NCBI GenBank assembly: GCA_963817465.1
Contig: CAWFOP010000007.1
Coordinates: forward strand, 372,001-436,000
Direction: 5' to 3'
Origin: CAMPKL01 sp963817465
GTDB lineage: Bacteria; Acidobacteriota; Terriglobia; Bryobacterales; UBA6623
DNA: 64,000 nt
A program made the translations under genes and the position numbers. Positions within the stretch are counted from its first letter, which is position 1. Every line of letters starts with the position of its first letter. Positions 1 to 7,276 of this stretch are shown piece after piece. Under the pieces are notes generated by a model. It saw nothing but the letters and a program-made list of their open reading frames with translations, was not told the origin of the DNA and did not search any database.

Positions 1-1
1 A

Positions 2-325
2 TTTCAGAACTTGATCGAGAACGCGTTGAAATACCGCCGCGAAGAAGCGCCTCGTATCGAGGTGTGGGCCGAGAATAAAGTCGGCGAATGGATCTTTGCC
101 GTGCAGGACAACGGCATCGGCATTGACTCGCGCCACGTTGGTCAGATTTTCGAGATTTTCGAACGTCTCCACCATGCGGACCAATATCCCGGTACCGGCA
201 TCGGTCTCGCGATCTGCCGCAGAATCGTAGAGCAGCACCGCGGGCGGATCTGGGTGGAGTCCGAGCCCGGCGCCGGCGCCAAGTTCTGCTTCACGATCCC
301 GGTCGCCGAGACCGTCTCCGCCTGA
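2..325 (+). CDS. Sensor histidine kinase, C-terminal ATPase domain (5' truncated by window edge)
   Basis: The frame is open from base 2 (FQNLIENALKY) to the stop at 323-325, so only the last 107 residues of a longer gene are present. They form the HATPase_c fold of a two-component kinase: N box (LIENALKY), G1 box (DNGIGID), F-box region (IFEIFERLH) and G2 box (GTGIGLAI). ATP bound here would phosphorylate the kinase's own His, which lies upstream of the window. The FERLHHADQYPGTGIGL style resembles phytochrome-like or PAS-type kinases. It converges on a gene for a stand-alone receiver only 2 bp away, the arrangement expected of a cognate kinase/regulator pair; the sensor input domain cannot be seen. 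Confidence 0.93.
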   Translation, partial: FQNLIENALKYRREEAPRIEVWAENKVGEWIFAVQDNGIGIDSRHVGQIFEIFERLHHADQYPGTGIGLAICRRIVEQHRGRIWVESEPGAGAKFCFTIPVAETVSA

Positions 326-327
326 GG

Positions 328-846
328 CTAGGACGGCAGCATCGTGGTGCTGAACCAGTACTCGCTGATGGTCACAACGACGCGTTTCAGATTCCTGTAG
401 TCCATCGGCTTTACGATATAGGAGTTGGCGTGCAGGGCGTAGCAGCGGTCTACGTCTTCGCGGTAAGAGGACGACGAAAGCACCACGACTGGAATGGCGC
501 CGACGACGGGTTGCGTTCGCAGTTCCGCCAAGAACTCGAAGCCGTTCTTCTTCGGCATATTGAGATCGAGAAGAATCAGGTCCGGCGGTTCACGCCGACC
601 CTCCCGTTGTGACAGCAAGAAAGCCAAGCCCTCCTCACCGTCCCGGGCAGTGTGCAGTTCGAGGGAAATGCCCGCCGAGGCGAACGCACGTTGCAGCAGC
701 GCCCTGTCCGTCGGACTGTCGTCAACGATCAGGATCCTGAAAGATCTCGTGCTCAGGTCCGAGGCGAATGGGCTCTTAGCGAGCTTCGCCGTTATGGTGT
801 GATCAGGGGCCGGCATGACTGTTATCGGGACAAGGAAGGGGCTCAA
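328..846 (-). CDS. Single-domain response regulator (Rcp1-like receiver)
   Basis: A CheY-type receiver domain fills roughly residues 35-165 of 172. Visible landmarks are the acidic pocket (LIVDDSPTDR), the phospho-acceptor Asp in LILLDLNMP, the conserved Ser (VVVLSSSS) and the Lys-Pro pair (SYIVKPMD). There is no output domain, so it probably acts by protein contact or phosphotransfer. The spacing and the KKNGFEFL and YRNLKRVVVTISEYW segments fit the Rcp1 group that partners phytochrome-type kinases. The N-terminal 30 residues are poorly conserved in character and translation may start at an internal Met such as MPAPDH. It lies tail to tail with the kinase fragment, its likely partner (inference from position). 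Confidence 0.9.
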   Translation of the reverse strand: MSPFLVPITVMPAPDHTITAKLAKSPFASDLSTRSFRILIVDDSPTDRALLQRAFASAGISLELHTARDGEEGLAFLLSQREGRREPPDLILLDLNMPKKNGFEFLAELRTQPVVGAIPVVVLSSSSYREDVDRCYALHANSYIVKPMDYRNLKRVVVTISEYWFSTTMLPS

Positions 847-875
847 GGACTCTTATCGGCTGATTGTTGGGCAGC

Positions 876-1073
876 CTAAAGCCCGATTTGATAGGTCAGC
901 TTGACCGTGCCGCTGGCGGAGATGGCGGCGGTCCCGCCGGAGCCGTCGCTCCAAATCACGTCGCGTGCAATCGTCGTGTACAGGTGACAACTGGAACCGG
1001 AGTTGCGGACGCCATCCCGTAGGACGAGAGATTCCATGCGCTTGGGAAGATCGCGCGTGAATTGCGCCCCCAA
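876..1073 (-). CDS. Small ORF of unknown function downstream of the VWA gene
   Basis: A TTG-initiated frame of 65 codons reads MGAQFTRDLPKRM to GTVKLTYQIGL. The same frame is open back to the stop codon of the VWA gene at 1140-1142, so 87 sense codons follow that stop without another start better than TTG. The C-terminal stretch (SCHLYTTIARDVIW, then GTVKLTYQIGL) has an alternating pattern like beta strands. No family was recognised and there is no good ribosome-binding site. It may be a tiny protein, a fragment of a decayed gene, or chance open frame in GC-rich DNA. Confidence 0.2.
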   Translation of the reverse strand: MGAQFTRDLPKRMESLVLRDGVRNSGSSCHLYTTIARDVIWSDGSGGTAAISASGTVKLTYQIGL

Positions 1074-1139
1074 GCGGACCGTGCGGCGGTCGGCGTGTAG
1101 TAGCTGGAGCGATAGCCTCGGCGCATCGCTGCTTCGCTC

Positions 1140-2262
1140 TTACTTCCGGGAGGCGGCGTAGTAGCCGTTGCGGGCGTGAACTTCCAAGTCCGGTCGCGCG
1201 GCGGTGAGCTTGATCGCGCGGAAGCCCGCCGCGGAACGATCCGTCGGCGTGTAGCCGATGCTGTACTGGTTGCGAAGTTCTTGCTCGATCTGCTGATAGA
1301 TGTCGCTGAGGGTCAGCTTGGAGGAGACCTCGAACATGCTCCCGCCGGTCTGCTTGGACAGGTTTTTCAGCGTCTTCTTGCCGTCGGGCAGGTTGGCGCC
1401 CCGGCGTCCCCAGCCGCCGAGAAATCCGCCGTGGTCGGCGAAGTAGATGCTGTAAATGACGACGTCCGCTCGCTGCGCCGCTTCGATGGCTTTTTCGGGG
1501 CCGTACTTGCTGCCCACGTCGACGCCGTCGGAGATGAGCACGAGGGCCTTGCGTCCGGTTTGATCCTTGAGCATCTCGTCGGCGGCCAGATAGACCGCGT
1601 CGTAGAGCGCCGTGCCGACTCCGCGCGAAATGGGCGGTGTAGGATACGGCCCTCCGCCTCGTCCGCCAGGGTAGCCGCCGCCCGGATAGCCGCCCCCGGG
1701 ATAGCCCCCGCCGCGGCGTCTGCGCGGGAAGGGGCCGCCGCCGGGCATCGGGATGCCGCCGCCGGGGAACTGGTTCATCACCATCCGCCGGCGAGACGGG
1801 TAGGCCCCGCCGTCGGGCGTTTCGAGCTTGCCCAACGCCCGTTCGAGGCTCTGCTTGGATGCGGTCAGATCTTGCTGCAGAACGACTTCGGCGTCAAAGC
1901 TGATGACGAAGGCTTGGTCCTTGCTCACGTCGAGCAGACGATCGAGAAACGTGTAGCCGGCCGTGCGCTGCTGCTCGAGGACGCCGGTTTGGCTGCGGCT
2001 GGTGTCGACGAGCAGGCCCATCGTCAGGGGCAGGTCGGATTGCCGCGAGAAGTAGCGGATCTCCTGTTTTTCGCCGTTCTCCTCGAGGATGAAGTCGTCC
2101 TTGCCGAGATCCGGGACGATTTCGCCGTTGTTGTCGCGAACCGTGGCGAAAACGTTGACGACATCGACGCCGGTCGAAAAGACGGGATCTTCATCGGCGC
2201 CGCGGAGAGAAACGAGGGCGTAGGCAGATCAGCAAGGCCAGGTACGGCGCACGGAGGCTCAC
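1140..2262 (-). pseudogene. VWFA-related (Acidobacterial type) exported protein, frameshifted after the signal peptide
   Basis: The main frame (to the stop at 1140) encodes a von Willebrand factor A domain: MIDAS-like start LLVDTSRSQ, LYDAVYLAADEM, and ALVLISDGVDVGS, ending in the ARNGYYAASRK tail typical of the acidobacterial VWFA-related family. A Gly/Pro/Arg-rich insertion (GGGYPGGGYPGGGYPGG, about 1640-1780) interrupts the domain. Conserved sequence continues upstream of the first usable ATG (2019-2021) in the same frame (VDVVNVFATVRDNNG, then IVPDLGKDDFILEENG), but that frame meets TGA near 2228 without any start. A GTG at 2262 in another frame gives MSLRAPYLALLICL, a good signal peptide, and removing one base near 2218-2220 joins the two. 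Either a sequencing indel or a broken gene. Role unknown; probably a periplasmic or surface adhesion protein. Confidence 0.85.
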
Positions 2263-2330
2263 GCCTTGCTAGACGTATCCGGCGCCTTCCACGGTTCAAG
2301 CCATTTGTAAACGCGGCGTAAAAGCAGGCC

Positions 2331-3232
2331 CTACGCTTGCCAGCCGTGCGCCGAAGCGCTCGGGATGCGCTTGATCAAATCCGCGAGCTGCGTGATGCTC
2401 TCGGACCCGATGGTGAAGGCGTCGACGCACTTGAGCGACGTCGCATGCTGCAGAGCGTATTCGACGCGATTGTTCAGCGCGCCGTTCTCGCCGCCGAGGA
2501 TCTTCATGCCGATGACGCCCTTGCCGGCCGCTTTGATCTTCAGGAGCTCTTCGACCACCGTGGCGGGGTCGGAGTCCATGCGCGCGCCGGCCGGGTTGAC
2601 GCGAGCCAGATCGACGTCGATGTATTCGCGTGGTCCTTGACGCGCCGCAGGGCCGGCAGCGAATGGCAAGAGATGCCGCGGCCGCGCACGACGCCCTTTT
2701 GCTTGTACTCGTTGACGACGTCCATGGCGCCGGCGTAGTTCTCGGGCCAGTCCTTGTCGGTGACGGCATGGAGCATCAGCAGGTCGAGGTAATCGGTGTT
2801 GAGCTCTTTGCGGAAGCGCTCGATGTCGGAGCGCATCTCGGCGGCCGTCTTGGCGCGGGATTTGGTCATGATGGCGACCTTCTCGCGCGGGATGTATTTG
2901 AGGACGTTGGCCAGGTGCGGGTGCGAGCCGTACTGGTCGGCGGTATCCCAGAATGTGAGGCCGTTGTCAAAGCCGTACCGGTAGAGCTCGGTTAGGCCTT
3001 TGACGCCGAGCATGCGAGTCTGGTTGGAGGAGCCGCCGAAGCCGCTGGAACCGGTGCCCATGGCCAGGCGTGAGAGCTTGATCTTGTCGGGGCCGAGCTC
3101 GATGACGTCGCTGGCGAATTTGCGCGTCGGCTCGTTGAACGCCGCTTTAGGCGCGCCCTGGGCGGGCAAACCTCCGAATGCGAGCGCCCCGCCCGCGATC
3201 AAACCCTGCTGCAGAAAACGGCGTCGTTGCAT
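2331..3232 (-). pseudogene. Tat-exported aldo/keto reductase, frameshifted near 2640
   Basis: The N-terminal part has a Tat signal (MQRRRFLQQGLIAGG) followed by an aldo/keto reductase barrel: LSRLAMGTGSSG, GLTFWDTADQYGSH (the Asp and Tyr of the active site), VAIMTKSR with the catalytic Lys, and TDYLDLLMLHAVTD. The frame then runs out of homology at LRRVKD, while EYIDVDLARVNPAG, then GVIGMKILGGENG and LADLIKRIPSA continue the family in another frame to 2331. One missing base near 2637-2645 explains it. The start at 3232 is preferred because GGGAG lies 9 bases upstream; a Met three codons earlier is possible. Members of this exported group are predicted NADPH oxidoreductases acting on sugars or carbonyls; the substrate is unknown. 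Confidence 0.88.
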
Positions 3233-3297
3233 AGTCCTCATCTCCCGTTTGGTCAGTAGTTTAACACCGCGTTCCGGCAGTGGCGGACGGAGCGAGA

Positions 3298-4147
3298 ATG
3301 CGCGAAACTGCCCTAGCAATGACAGCTCCCTCACTCGAGGCCCACACCGGCCTGCGTAAGAAGCTCCACGATGTCATCTTCGAGGCCGACACGCCGGCCG
3401 GGAAGGCGTTCGACGTCTTGCTGATTCTGGCGATCTTGGCGAGCGTGTTCACGGTCATGATCGAGAGCGTGCAGGGCGTGCGACTGGAGTACGGCTGGCT
3501 GCTGCGGCCGCTCGAGTGGGTCTTTACAGCGTTGTTCACGGTCGAGTACGTGTTGCGGCTTTACAGCGTGCGGCGTCCTGGCGCCTACGCCCGGAGCTTT
3601 TTCGGCTTGGTCGATCTGATCTCGGTCATGCCGACCTACTTGAGCTTGTTCTTGGAGGGGGCGCAGTCGCTGCTGGTGATCCGGGCCCTGCGCCTTCTGC
3701 GCATCTTCCGCGTGCTGAAGCTGGCGCACTACTTGGGCGAGGCGGACGTGCTGAAGCGAGCGCTCGAGACCAGCCGCCCGAAGATCACCGTCTTTCTCAT
3801 AGCAGTCGTGAACATCGCCGCGATCATGGGCACATTGATGTACCTGATCGAGGGCGAGGAGCACGGCTTCTCGAACATCCCGCTCTCCGTCTACTGGGCG
3901 ATTGTCACGATGACGACCGTGGGATTCGGCGACTTGGCCCCGGCGACGCCGGCGGGACAGATGTTGGCGACGATCTTGATGCTGATGGGCTACGGCATCA
4001 TTGCCGTGCCGACGGGGATCGTGACGGCGGAGCTCACGCGCGGATCGATCGCCGAGCAAAGTGTCGACGCAGTCGTGCCCTGTCTGCGCCGCCGAAGGTC
4101 ACGACTTCGACGCCGTGCACTGCAAGTTCTGCGGGGCCGCGCTGTAG
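3298..4147 (+). CDS. Voltage-gated K+ channel with C-terminal zinc ribbon (frameshift near 4070)
   Basis: Six-helix Kv/Ion_trans channel. S1 is FDVLLILAILASVFTVMI, S4 is the Arg/Lys ladder RALRLLRIFRVLKLAHYL, and the pore loop TMTTVGFGDLAP contains the K+ selectivity filter TVGFGD, followed by S6 ILMLMGYGIIAVPTGIV. The annotated frame runs on to 4293 through an unlikely Arg-rich tail and into the tRNA. A +1 shift at about 4070 instead gives CPVCAAEGHDFDAVHCKFCG-AAL and a stop at 4145-4147: two CxxC pairs, a zinc ribbon seen at the end of related bacterial channels. I therefore place the true end at 4147. The start at 3298 has GGAG 5 bases upstream; another ATG lies at 3319. Confidence 0.9.
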
Positions 4148-4177
4148 AGGCCGCTGCTAGGATGAGTGCTTCCTCAC

Positions 4178-4252
4178 GGCGCGGTAGCCAAGCGGTAAGG
4201 CAGAGGCCTGCAAAGCCTTTATTCGCCGGTTCGATTCCGGCCCGCGCCTCCA
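4178..4252 (+). tRNA. tRNA-Cys (GCA)
   Basis: A 75-base cloverleaf: the acceptor strand GGCGCGG pairs with CCGCGCC, followed by discriminator T and an encoded CCA at 4250-4252. The anticodon arm AGGC-CTGCAAA-GCCT carries anticodon GCA (Cys). The T arm shows GGTTCGATTCC. It starts about 30 bases after the corrected end of the K+ channel gene. Confidence 0.96.
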
Positions 4253-4358
4253 CAATCACTTTCTCCGGCTCTCCCTCCGGCTCGATTCAGTAACATTTGG
4301 GATCGGCAACATTGGGAACTGCCCGGCGCGCGAGCCCGCGCTGGGCCGTGGGCTGTTT

Positions 4359-5381
4359 ATGGAGAGTCGTGAGGATATTCATCGCGCAGCGTTCGATGTA
4401 TACGGCTATCGTTTCGTCCTCGTGAGCGACACCAGCGGCCCGTTCGACGGAATCCGGCAGGATTATGAGTTTTTGCTCGGATCCGCGCCCGGAGGACGCC
4501 CTCGTCGAGATGATCGGCGAGAAGCCGGACTACGACCGCTTGCCCGCGGGCGATGCGGTCTTCCACAGCCCCCGCAACGTCGCATACATGCATGAAGGCG
4601 TGCGTTACCTCGACTACCACGGGCAGGGAGTGGCGGAGCACGACCCCAAGCGCGATGGCTTCCGCGTGCGCAGCGACAACCCGGATTTACTCTACGAGGC
4701 TGTCATCAGTACCTGCTGTCGCGCTGCGGTGAGGCGTTCGACGCGGCGGGAATGCACCGCGTGCATGCATTAGCGCTGGCGGTCGACAGACGGGCGATGC
4801 TGGTCCTGCTGCCGATGGGCGGGGGCAAGAGCACGTTGGGGGCCGAGCTGCTGCGGCATCCGGACGTTCAGTTGCTCTCGGACGACTCGCCATTGGTGGA
4901 TCGCGCGGGGCGCGTGCACGCGTTTCCTCTGCGTCTCGGGCTGCTGCCGGGACATGAGAAAGACGATTCCGGCGGAGTATCAACGCACGGTGCAGCGATT
5001 GGAGCTAGGCCCGAAAATCGCCGTGAACTTCGGCTATTTCCGGGACCGTGTCGCGGTGCAAGCCGAGCCCGGAGCCCTCAGAATCCGGTGCGGCGGCTGC
5101 AGCAAGCCGCGGTCGAGGCGGGTTCTCAGCTATCGCATGACCAACCCGGCGTCGCTGCGCGGATCGAGCGGACCGGAACGGGAGTGCGAGTCCCCACGGG
5201 CGCGTGTGATGCCGCGGCGCTTCGCTCGGCCGTAGAAAGGGTATTGGCGGACGCGTCGTTTCGCCGAAAGGCGCAAAGCTTCAAGCGCCTCATCGCTGAA
5301 CGGCGCGGATTAGCCAATGCGGCCGACATCATCGAACAAGTTCTTACGACCGGGAGTCCTGTGCTGCGAAGACAGGCTTGA
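4359..5381 (+). pseudogene. HPr-kinase-like P-loop protein remnant fused to a glycosyltransferase tail
   Basis: Conserved segments follow one another in alternating frames. MESREDIHRAAFDVYGYRF (frame of 4359) passes near 4470 to EDALVEMIGEKPDYDRLPAG and MHEGVRYLDYHGQGVAEHD, then near 4707 to QYLLSRCGEAFDAAGMHRVH, LLPMGGGKSTLGAELL (Walker A) and LLSDDSPLVDRAGRVHAFPL, then near 4955 to KTIPAEYQRTVQRLELG. This is the layout of the HprK-like ATPases of this phylum. After about 5128 the frame reads LSHDQPGVAARIERTGTGVRVP and ALRSAVERVLADASFRRKA to a clean stop; that is the C-terminal nucleotide-sugar site and tail of an MGT/UGT-type glycosyltransferase whose front is missing. So the locus combines about three shifts with a deletion or assembly join. 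Confidence 0.75.
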
Positions 5382-5408
5382 GGCATAAAAGAATCTAATC
5401 CGGGGAAT

Positions 5409-5425
5409 AGAAACAATCTGTTTCT
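5409..5425. promoter_or_regulatory. Inverted repeat upstream of amtB
   Basis: AGAAACA, three bases, then TGTTTCT followed by more T: a perfect 7-bp dyad about 100 bases upstream of the amtB start. It could be an operator for nitrogen control or a weak terminator for the gene before it. No clear sigma54 -24/-12 element was found beside it. Confidence 0.4.
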
Positions 5426-5523
5426 TTTTCGGACCCTTGGCATACGACTATAGGGGGCGTTGGAACGGGTCTATCCGCGGCCTACGCAGAGGCGCGGATG
5501 TCAATCACAAGGAGAACTAGACG

Positions 5524-6819
5524 ATGAAAGGAAACGCCGGGACGCGTTTTGCGGTCTTTGCACTACTCTTGTTTCCCGCCGCGGCGCGGGCGCAGGGGAC
5601 TGAAGTCGATACGGGCGACAACGCCTGGATGCTGGTTTGTTCGGCGCTGGTGCTCCTGATGACCGGCCCAGGACTGGCCTTGTTTTATGGAGGCTTGGTC
5701 CGCAAGAAGAATTTGTTGGCGACGATGATGCAGTCGTTCGCCATGATGTCGCTGATCACGGTGATCTGGGCGATCTACGGCTACAGCCTGGCCTTTAGCG
5801 AAGGGAACGCGTTTATCGGCGGGTTCGACTACCTGTTCCTGAACGGCGTCGGGCAGGAAGCGAACGGAACGATCTCGCACTATACGTTCATGATGTTTCA
5901 GCTCATGTTCGCGATCATCACGCCGGCCCTGATTTCGGGAGCGTTCGCCGAACGCATGAAATTCTCGGCGATGCTGGTGTTCACGACGGTGTGGGCGACT
6001 CTCGTGTACTTTCCGATGGCGCACATGGTCTGGGGGCCGCACGGGCTGATGCTCGACGGCGCCCTGCCCTGTTTGGATTTCGCCGGCGGGACTGTCGTGC
6101 ATGCTTCGTCGGGCGTCTCGGCGCTCGTACTCGCGCTGATGCTGGGCAAGCGCTCCGGATTTCCGAACGAGACCATGAAACCCCACAATCTCGGATTTGC
6201 GTTCATCGGCGCCTGTCTGCTCTGGGTCGGCTGGTTCGGATTCAACGCGGGCAGCGCGTTGGCCGCGAACGGTCTTGCGGCGGCGGCGTTCGTCAACACG
6301 CACTTCGGCGCGGCCGCGGCGGTCATGGGCTGGCTGCTGATGGAATGGCTGCGCGACGGCAAGCCAAGCATGCTGGGCGCTATCACCGGCGCGGTCGCGG
6401 GCTTGGTCGCCATCACGCCGGCATCGGGCTTTGTGACGCCGATGGCCTCGTTGATCATCGGTTTCCTCGGCGGCGTCGTGTGTTACGTGTCGGTGGCGAT
6501 CGTCAAACAGAAATTCGGATACGATGACTCCCTAGACGCGTTCGGCGTGCACGGAGTGGGCGGAACGGTGGGCGCGATCCTGACCGGGGTCTTCGCCAAC
6601 AGCGCCGTGAACGAGGCGGGCAGCGGATTGCTGCAGGGCAATACGCAGCAGTTCATCAACAACATTCTGGGAGTGGCGTTGACCTGGGTGTTCGCCGGCG
6701 TCGCGACGTACATCATCGCGAAAATCATCGACGCGACCATGGGGTTGCGAGTTGAAGAATCGGAAGAGGAGCAGGGCCTCGACATCACGCAACACGGCGA
6801 GGAAGCCTATCAGATTTAG
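5524..6819 (+). CDS. amtB: Ammonium transporter Amt
   Basis: A 431-residue Amt/Mep/Rh channel that conducts ammonium or ammonia across the inner membrane. Residues 1-24 (MKGNAGTRFAVFALLLFPAAARAQ) are a cleavable signal peptide, as in E. coli AmtB. Family landmarks: WMLVCSALVLLMTGPGLALFYGG, AERMKFSAM, LDFAGGTVVHASSGVSAL with the first twin-His, and DAFGVHGVGGTVGA with the second. About eleven membrane helices follow and the tail (RVEESEEEQGLDITQHGEEAY) is the conserved cytoplasmic part that docks PII. The start has AAGGAG 9 bases upstream. glnB lies 100 bp downstream, the classic amtB/PII pairing, then glnD. Confidence 0.97.
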   Translation: MKGNAGTRFAVFALLLFPAAARAQGTEVDTGDNAWMLVCSALVLLMTGPGLALFYGGLVRKKNLLATMMQSFAMMSLITVIWAIYGYSLAFSEGNAFIGGFDYLFLNGVGQEANGTISHYTFMMFQLMFAIITPALISGAFAERMKFSAMLVFTTVWATLVYFPMAHMVWGPHGLMLDGALPCLDFAGGTVVHASSGVSALVLALMLGKRSGFPNETMKPHNLGFAFIGACLLWVGWFGFNAGSALAANGLAAAAFVNTHFGAAAAVMGWLLMEWLRDGKPSMLGAITGAVAGLVAITPASGFVTPMASLIIGFLGGVVCYVSVAIVKQKFGYDDSLDAFGVHGVGGTVGAILTGVFANSAVNEAGSGLLQGNTQQFINNILGVALTWVFAGVATYIIAKIIDATMGLRVEESEEEQGLDITQHGEEAYQI

Positions 6820-6881
6820 TGGAGGCGGACATTTGAGCGCCTTCCGTCGTCGCCCGGCTGGAGCGGGTCGGCGACATCAGG

Positions 6882-6897
6882 GGGATCCGCGGATCCC
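6882..6897. promoter_or_regulatory. 16-bp perfect palindrome between amtB and glnB
   Basis: GGGATCCGCGGATCCC is perfectly self-complementary and sits 22 bases before the glnB start in a 100-bp spacer. It could be a protein-binding operator or, as RNA, a short hairpin separating the two coding regions. The spacer also holds a weaker GTCGCC/GGCGAC pairing upstream. Confidence 0.4.
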
Positions 6898-6919
6898 GAA
6901 TGTTAGCTAGGAGCAGGAA

Positions 6920-7258
6920 ATGAAGCGCATTGAAGCAGTGATTCAACCGTTCAAGCTCGACGACGTCAGGGAGGCGCTCAAGGCCATAGGCGTCGACGGC
7001 ATGACGATCTACGACGTCCGCGGCCACGGCCGGCAAAAGGGCCACAAAGAGGTCTACCGCGGGCAGGAATACGAGGTCGACCTGTTGCCTAAAGTCAAGG
7101 TCGAAGCGGTGGTGAACGACGACCGCGTCGACGAGACGGTGAAAGCCATCGTCGAGGCCGCTCGCACCGGCAAGATCGGCGACGGCAAGGTCTTCATCAC
7201 GGCGGTCGAAGACGCCGTCCGCATCCGCAACGGCGAGAGCGGCGAAACGGCCCTTTAG
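6920..7258 (+). CDS. glnB: Nitrogen regulatory protein P-II
   Basis: A 112-residue PII trimer subunit that senses 2-oxoglutarate and ATP/ADP and relays nitrogen status to AmtB, glutamine synthetase adenylylation or other partners. MKRIEAVIQPFKLDDVREAL is the standard N-terminus. The T-loop HKEVYRGQEYEVDLLPKVK keeps Tyr51, the site uridylylated by GlnD, and the B-loop RTGKIGDGKVF binds nucleotide. The length matches the family. TAGGAG and GGAA lie just before the ATG. Its place between amtB and glnD puts sensor, channel and modifying enzyme in one unit; linkage to amtB could equally mark it as GlnK in function. Confidence 0.96.
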   Translation: MKRIEAVIQPFKLDDVREALKAIGVDGMTIYDVRGHGRQKGHKEVYRGQEYEVDLLPKVKVEAVVNDDRVDETVKAIVEAARTGKIGDGKVFITAVEDAVRIRNGESGETAL

Positions 7259-7276
7259 CGGCGCCGCTCTCTGGAG

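Noticed and set aside
1640..1780. GGGYPGGGYPGG-coding repeat considered as a CRISPR or DNA repeat element
   Set aside because: It is a low-complexity protein segment within the VWA frame; there are no regular spacers.
1176..2321. 381-codon plus-strand ORF opposite the VWA gene
   Set aside because: It is antisense to a conserved domain, lacks any recognisable motif, and long antisense frames are expected in this high-GC codon usage.
4070..4293. K+ channel C-terminus running through the tRNA-Cys gene
   Set aside because: The tail is Arg/Ala-rich and out of keeping with the family; the shifted frame gives a zinc ribbon and an earlier stop.
5440..5480. Possible sigma54 promoter before amtB (TTGGCA)
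   Set aside because: The GG and GC elements are not at the required 12-base spacing.
5563..6303. 246-codon minus-strand ORF inside amtB
   Set aside because: Shadow of amtB with a composition of Arg/His/Gln typical of reverse frames.
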